In this document: piece after piece, positions 1-13,500 of the stretch
How positions within the stretch are numbered: the first letter of the stretch is position 1
Layout: every line of letters begins with the position of its first letter
Source of the DNA: Schistosoma haematobium
Lineage: Eukaryota > Platyhelminthes > Trematoda > Strigeidida > Schistosomatidae
Assembly: GCF_000699445.3 (NCBI RefSeq)
Contig: NC_067202.1
Coordinates: 14,661,924 to 14,725,923, forward strand
Direction of reading: 5' to 3'
DNA length: 64,000 nucleotides
Position numbers and translations under genes: made by a program
Notes under the pieces: generated by a model
Databases searched by the model: none
Told to the model about the DNA's origin: nothing
The model's input: only the letters and a program-made list of their open reading frames with translations

Positions 1-344
1 ATCTGCAGTTGGTTGCATCATTTGGTTATTCATTCACTAGGCACAATTGAGATAACTGATTGGATAGTTGAAAAAGACAGTAGTTGCTAAAATATATTTA
101 ACCCTAGCCAGATATTCTCAATTCCATGAACTGATTTTCTCCCTCTTAGTACTTTGAATCCAAGTAATACTTTCACATGATCAGTGGTTACATAACAGTT
201 ATCCATCAATATTTTTCGAGTTCAGAAATAGTTGTTCCTGGGACAGGGCAGCCTACTGTAATTTGTTTTTATACGAGTGTTTAATTAATTTATTAATTCA
301 ATAATAATCTTAAAATCAAATTATACCATTTTATCATGAAATAG
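1..344 (+). other. Intron sequence upstream of first DENND4 exon in window
   Basis: No coding similarity is seen. The stretch ends at a TAG acceptor (343-344) in front of an open coding exon, so it is read as the 3' part of an intron of the DENND4-type gene. An in-frame TGA at 337-339 shows that the exon cannot extend further upstream than about 340. Confidence 0.6.
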
Positions 345-865
345 ATCTACATCGGATTTTATCAATCGTATCAATATGAATCGATCTTTATTAGATTGGC
401 GTTCTCTTATTCCAAGTTTATCCACAAATCCAACTCCACAATCAGGTAGACGTGCAACTACTTCAAATTGTTTTACAGGTTCAAATTTAGCTAATCAACA
501 TGGAGGTTGTCATGTTCAACCACAAAATCAATATTATCCTTTACCACCGCAATATCAACCACAAAGTGAACGTATTTCACGTGTTTCATGGTCTAAACCA
601 TCATGTATAGAAATGAAAAATACTGATTCAACTTATAATCAATCTTCTGATAATATCCCATATACTAATACACATAAACTATCAGACTCTGGATATCTTG
701 TAAATCCAATGAATAGTAGATTATTGGATATGAATTATCATTATTATGACAATTACTATATCAATAGTAATGGTAATTATCAATTAACTAGACAATTTCC
801 ACAAGTTAATAATGCTTTAAATAGTGTTTCATCAAATCATTATGAATGTGAGTATCATCCTTCAG
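345..865 (+). CDS. DENND4: DENND4 exon A (low-complexity linker)
   Basis: The frame is open from the TAG acceptor at 343-344 to the donor GTAAG at 866. It starts with the third base of a codon and ends in phase 1. The product is rich in Asn, Ser, Tyr and Gln and begins around SLLDWRSLIPSLSTN. No domain is recognised. The assignment rests on phase continuity with the next exons. The ATG at 376 is internal rather than a start. Confidence 0.7.
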
Positions 866-3800
866 GTAAGACAATTAGTATTACAAGATTACATTGTTGA
901 ATTTTGACTTTATTTAGTAATTAAAAGTTTATTATTTTCGTTGTTGGTAATAATTCATGAGAACTCTATGGAACAAACAATATTTAGTTCAAACGTGTGT
1001 AATATTATGGCGAAAGTATGTGACAGTGTGTGTGTGTATGCATGTATGTACTTGTTAATGTAATTGTCAACATGTATAACCATTCTATTGTTCATCAAGG
1101 CTCGAAGTAAAGTTGCCCAAGAGTTGCACATATATCGAATACAATCAATACAAGAATTAATGTTCATCCAAGTATCAAGTGTTGTTGTTTTAACTTATTG
1201 ATAATGTATTCTTCAAAATATTAGCTCATACAACTTAAGATTGATGGTGTCAGTGTAAATACCCTTAACTGCTCATTATCTTTGAAGTCTAACTAATTTA
1301 AGATTAGTAGTATGTTAATGGCAATATATTATATACTCGTATTCTGGTTTATTTTTTGAATTCCTTCAACAATACATTCCTGTTTTACAAAATTCCTGAA
1401 GATGTCGAACCCAGAATTGTAGTTCAATCCATCTATTAATTTGTTTATTATTGTTTTGAATTCAATTACTTTAGTTTGTGAGTTTCATAACTGATAAAGG
1501 TTTACATGTAGGGAGAGCGATACAGGATTTTCGTTTCTTTCATGATAGTAATCATAATTAATATGAAAGCTTTAATACTGCCCTGGGTATCCAAGCTAAA
1601 GCAGGTAATCACCTGATGTTGTCCGGTTTCGTTCTCTCATTTCTATGAAGATATTCGTCATTTCAAGACGATAAATAGGTTACTTACACATAGGTATATG
1701 AGATCCTCTAGAACGTATGTACTAAAAACCTTCTTTCAATTGACAGTGCTTCATAAAATCAGTATCGACATATCAAAAGATTACAATCAACGTTGTAGGA
1801 TGATAGTTTCTCAATTTATTAGTTAAGAAGTCACAAATTATCTTTCGATAAAGTCTCTAGAAACACAAAATATGCCAGGAAATGTTTTATCCAACCAGCA
1901 CCAAATAGAAGCTACTCAAAAACATCTAGAAAGATGAAGAATCACATGACTGGACGATTGCCTCTTCCGTTGCTGAATTTGGTATGTTTCTAGATAAATC
2001 TAGAAGTCAAGGGTCATATGAGCTCTTAATCTTTTCTCTATGATCCGAGTTGAAGTGTGGAATTAATCTGGGGTTGTAGGACATGGCTATGAAATCAGTA
2101 ATAAACCTTGCAGTAGCAAACGTATCACTACTCAATATAGATGACATAATATTGTTAATATATTTTGAAAAAAGAAGCTAAAATGCTGATATAGATGCTT
2201 GTCTTTTTTTCATCTAGCTAATCACGTGGATGATTCAAACTCGCTGAATGATATGTGGATCAATGTCGCTGGTCCATTACTGGTTGGCGATGTTAATCGG
2301 CGTATATCACCTGCCAATACACGTACAATACATTTGCAACAGTGTTTATACCAACAATATATGTACAATAGTACATCACCATTATCGGTACCAGCTCCAT
2401 CATTTTATGTCAATCAAAATGAATCATCTCATGTTATCCCAACACTGAATAATACTTATCATGGATTAACAACACCAAAGCATGGTAAGTGTTCTTCAGG
2501 TAATTTGCTATTATCGTCTAGTTTAATTAAATTGAATGCTTCATTAAAGTCTACGACTGTTTATAGTAAATTTCATTTATTAATCTCCTTATTGTTCAGC
2601 TGATCGTCCAAGTACTTCCATGTTAAAATATTGCAACTTTATTTCAGTTTTTATATCGACAATTGATGGAATTTCCATTATGACCTTTCGAAATTATAGG
2701 AAGTGATGTTAATTGAAGCACAAGTTTTAGATAATTGCTTCACTTATTTAACGTCTGTTCACACAGCTAGCGGGATGCGAGTGCTACATCACAAAGTTGG
2801 TTCGGTTAACAATTTAGTACATAAATTACCAAGAAGTTGCTGAGAACCATGTGATAACGCTCAATCCTTGTTAGATCTTTCGAAGCGTCTAGGTCAACCG
2901 ATTGAGATACATGCGAAACCGAAGTTCCAAAACAACGATTTGTCTATAATAGTGATTCTTTATTCAATAATACACAAAATTTAGTTACAAACCTCAACCT
3001 GTGAGGTGTCTGTGGCGTTTAAACGCGTCCTTCAAATATGAAGTAAAAAGGCTTCCTGTAACAGTAACATAAAGAATAATTACAACATACGATAGTACAA
3101 AGGACAGCTAATAGCTGTGTCTATATTTGACAACAGTTTATATACAACCGAAACCAGAACCAAGAGCAAAACAATATGGAAACTGTTGCGTTTAAACAAA
3201 TGCACGAAACTATGGATAACCGCTGCAGTGATTAAGGTACAGTAATTAAAATGATAAATACGATGATACGTACAATAAACGTAATAAATATATGTGAACA
3301 TTTTAGAATATCACATTACAACTTGCGTTACAACGTAGGTGTAAAATTGTTGGGAATACAACTGCTTACTGAATGTAAATAAGTAGTACAAAACAATATA
3401 CAAAAGAGTGGAAGGGGAGCGAGTGGAACAATGTAAGACAAACTTAACAATCCTTAGTTTTTCAACAAATACTGGGACGGCTCAGAATCAATCACAATGG
3501 CTCAGATTCATTCATTCTTTAGGATCAATCAGACCTAGCATTCCGATACCCCTCACAATATACATTAAAATTCGTACCCATTGCACAAGTGAATGGCTAT
3601 CTAATATCAGTATCTAGGTGGATCGCGCATTAGCGTTTGAGACGAACGGTACTGGGTTCGAGTCCTGCTGAGAACACCAGTCATGGAACCTACGTATACT
3701 CGGCTGATGTGTCTTAAATGCGACGAAATGTGCCTCCTGGATTCTGTTACTAGCCACGTTTTATTTATTCTATATAACCTTTTGTCATAATGACTATATT

Positions 3801-4545
3801 GAGGCAACTTGCACAGGGTACACTTATGCCGGTTAGGACGGACCAAAACTCAGTCAAAATAACACTATTTACCTTTTTTTTCAGATAATTCAACCACTTC
3901 AATACCAGTTACAGTAGCAACAATAACAACTCCAAATATTGCTTCACAACAGCTGACTTTGAATCCAGATGATCATCAAACAACTTCAGTAGTTAGTGAT
4001 TCTCGTTTATTTTCAAAAATCACAACACCAACTGTCCAATCACAATCCCCGCTTCGTAGCCATAGTGATAACAATAGTAATAAAGAATCATCACCATCTT
4101 TTTCTTCCACATCGACAACAATATCAGATGGTAGCCAACTTCCTAACGTTAATGGAAACAATAATAATAATATTATTACTCATTTGAATGTATTCATCAC
4201 AACTTGTTCCACATGTCCAAAGTGTAAACATTATGTTTATGATGAAGAGATAATGGCTGGTTGGTCTACAGATGAAAATGATCATAGAACATTTTGTCCA
4301 TTTTGTAAAACTTACTTTATACCACAATTGTCAATACGTATATTTGGTGATACATGTGGAGGTGGTGGTTATAATCAGTCAGCAAAATTACAACAACGTC
4401 AACAGTCAAGAGAACAACACTTTCGTACAACTTTTTCTCAGTCGTCGAATAATCCGTCCACTCTCCAGTGTGATAGAAATGATTCAACTGAATCAATTCA
4501 ATTTAAATCATGCACCTCAGCACCAGTGCAAAGTACTTCGTAAGT

Positions 4546-4599
<54 letters not shown>

Positions 4600-7500
4600 C
4601 AATAATTGTTGGTCTATGCTATATTATTAGATGGAGACTACATCATTGAGGTACGCGCTATGAATGGTTAGACGTTGAATGATTTTGTTCAGTTTCTTTG
4701 AATCATATGAGCCAACTTTTGTATCACCTATCTAACATTAGTTCAAATACAATAATTCATAAACGTCGATCAAAGTACTTACTAAGCAATATTGATAATT
4801 AAACTAGATCTATTAATGCGTTTCCTTATGTATATGGCTACTTGAATGTGTTTTTATGGTAGATAAATTAGCAGCTCATTGATCAAATCACTCGACTTTC
4901 AACCACTAAGTTGTAGTCTCGAACCTCGTACCACTCCAATTTGGTTTACTGGATAATATCACCAGCCTTTATATTTAATATTTAGAGGAAAGCCAAGTGC
5001 GTGAAAGTGTTTCTCTACTAGCTGTAATTCAACAAAATGATCTTTAACACTATTAAAGATCGATAGGTACTCTTTTTTGTTACCTCTAATTTTCATTATT
5101 ATTCAATAACAGACAAAGAAATATCTGCATTGAGTGTTACCATTGAAGTAACTGCTTTTATGAATTTGGTGACCATCTTGTTGTGCTGATGAAGTATATG
5201 GTATCTTGGACCGGTGTATATATATATGCCTGGTCCTACGTTGTAGCTGATTGAATACATTGAATGTATGTACTAAGTTGAAATGAAGTTCATTTTCTGT
5301 AAGGGAATTCACTGTGAATTATGAAAGTATTCATTAGTTTAAACTTTTCTTCTTCTGTTTAAATTTTTCTCTTTGTTTTATTTCTGTTTGATTGTTTGTT
5401 TGTTTGTTTTTTAATCCCTAAAACAAATTGGATAAATTCATTTATTCCCTGTTTCTATACAACTTATACATGGTTCTATCAACGTATACACACTGTTCAC
5501 TATCATTCAGTATGGGTCTAATGGAAATGACCGTAAGTTTTAATTGTAACATTAATTATTTTAATCATTACTATTGTTTTTATTTGTATTATGTATAGTT
5601 GTGATTGATTCTATTCTTGTAACTATCCCAAATAATGATTGTTATAAAATACAATACCTTTTTGAAGAAAGTTAATGGTGACCAAGTCAAAACATGACTT
5701 TTGTCTCCATAAAGATATTGATTATTGGATGGGATGATATAGGCAGATGCAGATTATAAGATTAGGGTTCATCTGATTGTTATAAACAACGATTAGAGAT
5801 TATGTGTGTTGGTATGACTGCAAATTGTTATGCATAACGCTGATGTATTCATTCTACGTCCTCACTCAGATCACAAGTTTTTAAATTGTCAGACCTTTTC
5901 CATTATCATTAATACTATTACTATCTTTACTACTCTGGGATTTATTTTGACAATTTCATTTCTTTGTGCTAATAGGGTATAGTATCTTCAACCTATATAC
6001 AGATATGCCAGATTCCACTTACGTCTGATTGACAAATACACACTTTTCAAAACAAAACTTACAAATTTCAGTGAACTAGTTACCATGATTTAACTATCAC
6101 GTCGACTTAGAAGAATAAGATTTTCAAAACCGAGACCCTGTTCAGTCAATCACAGAATAGTAATTATGCTAAGGCTAGAATTTTGGGTCAAGATGTAAAC
6201 CTTAGGATTTGAATTAAAGTTAGAATTACGACTTGGAATTTGTCGTTATAGTTTTACATGTACAATTGAAATCGTATTTTGTAGTTTGTCTATTATGTTT
6301 CCTTATGGTAAATCCTGAACTCTGTAACTTAATTCCCGAATTCAAACTTTATAAGATACCTTTTGTTTTCTAGAAAAAAACAATCAAATGATAAGTAACA
6401 TCGGTATGTCTAGTATTTTATAAAACAAGGTAACCAGTAAGATTAGACGAGGATTGTGCAACATTGCATCGTTGCAAAGGTCACAATGATCAATATTTTT
6501 GGGAGAATACCAAGATACCCCCCCCCTTTTTTTTAAAGTCCACTAATTAATAATCAAGTTAACCCATATCATTCTGTAATTACCGATTGTGTCATCCTCG
6601 ATCCAGTCATCATCTTGGTTACAATTCTTTATTGGCTGGTGATTCCGATAATTATATATCAAAACTTGGGAGTTTGAGTTGGCGATCATATTGAAGTTAT
6701 TACATAGATTGAATTTGATTCTCACTTGTTGATAGATTTTCTCCTCATTGGGTTTTAATCCCACTCTTTTCTGGTAGCGACGATGTTTAAGGACATTTTT
6801 ATAGGTTATCATTTAGTATATGAACAAAAACTGTTGTACAGCCCCTGTTGATTTCTATTGCTGTCACCATCCGTGTGTTTTATCCGTCGTCAATACAGTC
6901 ACTTAGCTGAATGTATGTATTTATCGTTAAATTACAGTTTCAATTTAGTATATTCTCATATATTTCTGTTTGTTTTTCTTTTACTCAGTTTTCTTATTTA
7001 AGTCCATTTGTCATTAGAAAATCTTTAGAAACTATTATTCAAAATGAAGGTGATGAATGTTTACATTGTCAATCAATTCAATATTCTTTATTACATCGTC
7101 ATACTCAATTAACATGGAATTTAGTATGGTTAATGTATCGTTTAGGTTTACCAACATATTTATTAGATTCATTACCATTATGGATAATGAATTATCAAAT
7201 TGAACAACGTATTAAATTTAAAACAAATCCATCACATACTCATCGACATCATCATCATTGTTCACAACAGTGTAATTGTAATAATAAGCAAATACATAAT
7301 AACCATTCAATTATATTTACTGATGCACTTTATGTAAGTTATGCTTTTGTTATTATATAAATTTTGTTTATGTTATATCTTGTGATTGCAGATTAGATGA
7401 CAGTGTATTATCGATTCGACTAGACGCGTAAAACACATAAGAACGTCCTAGAGTTCTGATTGGTCTCGCTTCCTGTCTAGCCCCGCCAGTTGAGTCCAGA

Positions 7501-10500
7501 ACGCAAGTCTCAGCCTCTGAGATATGAATCATCATATTTCAAGCATACTGAGTTTATATACCAAACAAACCGACCACAAAGTACCCATAAAATATGAAAC
7601 AACATTTGTACAGTAATTAGTCAGATATGGCTGTGAATGAGGGAGGTAGCGATTAATGGACACGGAATAATTCATGAATGGTAAATCGTATAGTAATAGT
7701 CTATGGGTCAAATCAAAACTTATAATAAGAAGGATATGAATACGAACAGTTTAGTTACATAACAATTATACGATAAAAATATACTCATAATGTTGGTCCA
7801 TAAATGGATCCCAAAAATTACCATTCATTATCCTTGTCGGGATACAACAGTTTATTTTCGAAATAAATTTTTTAGGTTTTGTGAAATAATTGTTGTTAAA
7901 AAGGCGTGAGGAAGAGACGAGTATTGTGAGCTTTCTTTAAACCAATCAACTACTTTATTCTCGTATTGGTTGCTTGAATCCTCCCCCCACTGATGTTTTC
8001 AGGACCGTATTTGATAAGTCTCTTATCGACATATGTGCATCCTATGCGGATCCCCTCGATATTGCCATAAACCTTCAAGCATTATAAGTAGAGATGTTTG
8101 TTGGCTAGCAGTGAAATCCAGGACGCGTTTTTTATCCTATTTGGGACTCGTCGGTTGTTATTATCTTTATAATGATCGCTAATGAATAATGTATCGTTTG
8201 TTCCGTCCTCTGATACTTATCGTATGATTGTGTTTTGAAATATAATGTCTTATTTGAAGTTCGTTACATTCTGATGGTCAAATTCATGTAAACTTAAAGT
8301 GTTTGAGATGTATATACTATTATACCATGGTTTGCCATGTTCTACTATCGTATTGAAGATTGGACCAGAAGAAAGGCATACATTCTTGACTAATAGGGAC
8401 TAGGATTATTTTTGACCTCGCCTGTCGAAGCTTAGAATACTAGCGATTGCTGAAAAGAGTATACGTGAGTTGGGTAGAGAAATATGACGTGGGTTGGCTA
8501 ATCGTTTCTCATAATATCGATCACTAAATTTTTACTCACTACACTTTTTCTTAACATCCGCTGAATGTAATATTTCCAAAACGTCGGTTGACCAATGTGT
8601 TTTCCTTGTTTAAACTAGACACATATTCATTAATTCAACTTCACAGAAGTGGTTTGACTTTTTGTGGATTAGAGAAGTTTATTTTCACACATGATCATAT
8701 CTGATTAGTTAAACAGAATAATCTTCAATATTCATCATGAAGATAGATTGGAAGATTATAATTGAGAAGCGAAGACCCAGCGTGATAAGATAAAATTTTG
8801 AAATCAAGATGAACTGCAGTCTGAAGGATCCTAGCAATAGAAACAAATCAGTTAGTGGTAAAAGGTCTATAAACAAGATAAGAAGGAAGTAAATATCTGT
8901 GAAAGAAAAAAGTATGAGGAAGAAAGAAAAATTGCGAGATTAAGACCATGGTAGAAGAAGAGGTTGTGCCACTTTCTTCTGGACACATTCCGGTTTTTCC
9001 AGATGTATAGCTAGTGATTCGGCAATGCTAAGTAGATGTAAAATTTAATTTCCTTTGGAAGCTTTTTACTTAACTTGTAGATGACTTTAAACGCAGAATT
9101 CTCTTTGATTAAGTAACCTTCGTTTACAAGGTGTTCGATTATTGGACTTCTTTTTTCAGGAAAGCCGGATAATGTATTGTACTTGTCATGTTCTTAAATT
9201 GTCAGTTTCCATAAATGACATTGAAAGTATAATTATTTGTTTTTTCTATCTTTCATTGTTTTAAAAATAATAGCAAGTTCATTTATCCCCCAATTTACCT
9301 GTATATATATCATTACGTTGGAATGCAACACATCCTGTACGAAGCGTTATGAGAAATTCATTGTATAAATATTGGTCCAATTTTAGAAATTCAGGTAAGC
9401 ATTAGTCTTTTATACAGTGCTTCTTGATTTGCATTGGTTGTGTAATTAAGGTAAGTCTCTGATGTAAAAACTATAAAAACTTGACAATCTCCACAAATCT
9501 CTTCTAGTAATAGTAGTCATGCGTTCACTAGTGATTAACTTTGATGGGTAATTCCAGAATCTCTGGTTGTAAGCCGTAACTAGTTCAGTTCAGTCATGCT
9601 CCTTGCGAGACAATTATTTGTCGTTCTATATGTTTAAGTGATTGATGAATTTGTTATTTATTTACTTTAACACATAGATATTGGCACAAGTAGGCACCCA
9701 ATAGATATGCGCCACAATTCGCCATTCGATTTGTGTGGCGGCTCGGATATTGCCCGGGTCTCCAAACCGAAGCAGGTGATTTTATGAGGAGGCCATACCC
9801 GGAGCCTTCGACCTACAGGTCTGATCCACAAGGTAGTGGAGCATCGTAAGGAGATGCAGTCTCATGGTAGTCAGTGACCAACGATTAGTTCATACACCGT
9901 TTGTTCCTTCAGGATACTGGAGTCCATGTGCACGGTTGGTTTGGAATCAGGATTTTCCAACTCCCCTAAGTAAATCCTCCATGTCCACCAGGCCGTTCGA
10001 AGCTACGGACATTCTCTTTCCGTCCTCTCAATATCTTAAACAACACCCTCATTGAGAGAAATCAGTGAGTAGGACTTCCCTGGCAGAGGCTGTATACGCG
10101 TGGCCATGTGAGAGCATTTGGAGAGGGGTAGCTGACTCTCCCCACTCTCTGCCGTACCAGGGCATTTGGGGGAGATTGATGTTAGACATGAAGACTATCT
10201 CATTCTGACTCAGCAGTGTGAAGGTTGAGCGCTCTTAATAAAACCTAGAGGTTCTGGATTCTTTCCTCGGTGGTATAGTGAGCAATGTTGCACTCTTGAG
10301 GTATCTAATGCCGGGTCGAAACCACTGTCTAGTACATCCTCATTTTCAATGGTTCCCTAACTAAAATCAGTCCTTGATGTAAAGTGTAAAAATTTGACCA
10401 TCTCTACAAAACTATTGGTAATATAAGCACCTTTATGGCTTGAAACAGATAGTTAACTACAATTCATGATATAGAATTAAAAGAAATATGACAAGACAGC

Positions 10501-13500
10501 ATATTAAACTTGGATCTGTTATACATTTTCCCAACTGTGCCCCCAACCTTAATTTGGTGATTATTGTTCATGCCTGTCATTATGATAGAATTTGACTTAT
10601 TTCGGCTTAAACGCTTCATTAATGTTCCACCGTCACAAGCAAATAATATGGCTTGGTCCGAAGGGGAATTCATATTGCGAACTTTTTTGATGTTTGTGTT
10701 GGTTAACCCACATTTTTAAAGATAATTTCCTTCCACCGACAGGAGGTCGATCTTAAAATGTCAGCCTGCAAAGTCCCCATGGATTCGTGGTGCCAACTGA
10801 AAGGTTTAAAAAGTAGGCAGTCCACTAAAAACCATTCTCGAATAGGTATAATTGAACTCGGTTCTTGGACTTTGCAGTCACGTTATTTGGTTGACACAGT
10901 TGACAGTTATCCACCTCAGACAATTGATGAAGGGTTGCGCAAGATCATGGATCGATTGAAGTTAGATATTAACACCGTTAGATGCTGGATCAGTGATCTA
11001 GAGTTTAAGAGTTTGCATGTGTAGACCGAAGGTCCTGGTTTCGAATCCCACGTGAGGGATCGTGGGCGCACACTACTGAGGAGTCCCATACTAAGACAAA
11101 CGGCCGTGCAGTGCTTTCAGGTTTTAAGTAGTGGTCTAGCCTAGACTAACTCATGATTCAGTTGTTGAAATGAGTACAGTTGTCACTACTGTAGTGAACA
11201 GAACACGGGTGGGGACAATCGAATGTTTTTGACACAAAATTACAGAGCATCTCAATAAAATCTGAGAACCATATATCAAATCGCTAATTTGCAAAATGTC
11301 CACCAATTGTCTCAAAATGCCTCAGACTTCATTGTCCTTGCATTTCCATACAAATTGAATCCTATTCTCACTCTTGCTTTCTTGATCTTCCTTCATCTGC
11401 TGCCAGACATTACATTCCTGACTCGCATAATATACTACTTATATCAATATAAGTAGCACGCACCACACTACTAGTCCATTTTTGTTTCCGGATCTCTCAT
11501 AGGGCGGGCTCTAAAAAGTACCCCTCCTCCTCGTAGTCTTGTCTACAAGTATAGTGAACTTCTTTCATTGATTTTCTAGCCTTATTAGTTTTAGGTCAAT
11601 GTAAGAATAGTCAATAGATTCATTTGCATAGGTAGACCATGTATGTTAGTAGAATCAATAAGTTTGACAATCAACTATAGTTTTTATTAACAAAAAAAAT
11701 CTTCAGGCATTCTAGTTTATATAGTGGGATCTGACCGAAGGTAATTAGAATATTTAATGTCAAATGCCTGAGTATGAAGATACATAAATATCTGTTAAAG
11801 ACATAAACAAGTTTGAGAATTCACTTGAATGATACATATTTACCAGAACACAGATGAAAATCACCAAGTAATCATTAAGGATTAAGTACCTCATAGATAT
11901 TTCATATTATTCAAGTTTTGTTTTACAGTAGTAATATTCACTAATTAATGTCTGTTGAAAGTTCTAGTTAACATTTGAACTGACTACTTGTTACCAGATT
12001 AATTTAGTATCAGTATGTTTTTGTTACTAAAATTGATTACCTTTAAACTTTTTCATTCTCTATTTGAAATAAAATGGAATTCAACTCAACGTGACCTTGT
12101 AGGGGAGGAGAAAGGGTAGTCAAACTAGGATGAAACATGAGTTTATGAAGCCATTGAGTGTTCATCTGAGATGTGTCGGATAGAAGTAGACTATTTAAAC
12201 TTGTGTCAATATAATGTCAGTTATTTATTTACTCTGAAGAAGTAGCTTACATTAAATTACGAAACATCAGAAATACAATTTGTTTACTCATTGGGATATA
12301 ACAAAAATATTATTATAATTCTTTGTTCCGATGTATAGCATTGATTTCAATTGTATCTCTGAAAGTTATATTCAATATTTTATTTCTCATTTCATCTCCT
12401 GCATACATGTATATGTATATTATAGATCAAAATTCACCTTGGTCTTTGGTTAGAGTGACCAGTTCACAAGAAACTTTGAATCCACAAACTATAAATAGTA
12501 ATGGGAATAGTTGTTGTTCAATTCATGCAACTATTGATCAGTTGATTAATGCTATTAAAAATGATAATATGCGATTTGCTGTAGAATATCTCATACAAAT
12601 ACGTGCACATCTACAATTTAATTCTTCATTACCATTAACTATTACACAATCACGTACAACATTTTCACCGCCACCATCATCATCATCACCATTAACAACA
12701 ATCGGAGCAACAACTTCACCATCATCAATACAAACACAAACATCAGAATTATCATCTGAAATAAATAAAAATCAGTTGAATTCAAACAATACAAATCATG
12801 TTCCATTACAATCTACAGTAGAGATAGGAGATTTTAAAATGAGACGAAATAAATTAAATCAGCAAAATCGATGTGGTAATATTGAATGTTATGCAGCATG
12901 TTTGGAAAATTCACTTTATCGTGAATTATTATTTTTAATTGTACAAGCATTGTCACGAACATCGTTGGATCTAAGTAGGTTTTTTTGTCACCCTCTTCAG
13001 ATGTTTGTTAGTTGTGTTTATTTATATATGTGTGTAAGTGTCTTGCTTCTCTATTATTACTTGTCATTTTATAAAGCATTGTATGTATGTATCATTTTCT
13101 CACTTGCTTATACATGTTACCCCTCGTAGATGAACATAGGCCGCCCACCAGCATTCTCCATCCATCTCTATCCGGGAAAATAATTTCCGGTTGTTTCCAG
13201 TCGCTATTGATCCTTTTCATGTCTGCTTCAAATTCTCGTTGTAGTATGTTATTTGACCTTTCTCTTTTTCGTATACATTCGGCTCGTGATGCAGTTTGAT
13301 TATTTCCATAATGTATGCCTTATCTACTTCCAGCACCTTAATTCCCTCTTCATCTGAAATCTGGTTTGTTCTCTCCCATAGTAGGCTGTTGCTGATGATA
13401 TTCAGTCAACAGACATTGAGTATCTTATGTAGACAATTGTTTATAAATAATTGTACTTTTTTGTATCGTCTTTTCAGTTGATAACTAATTGACGTTATAC

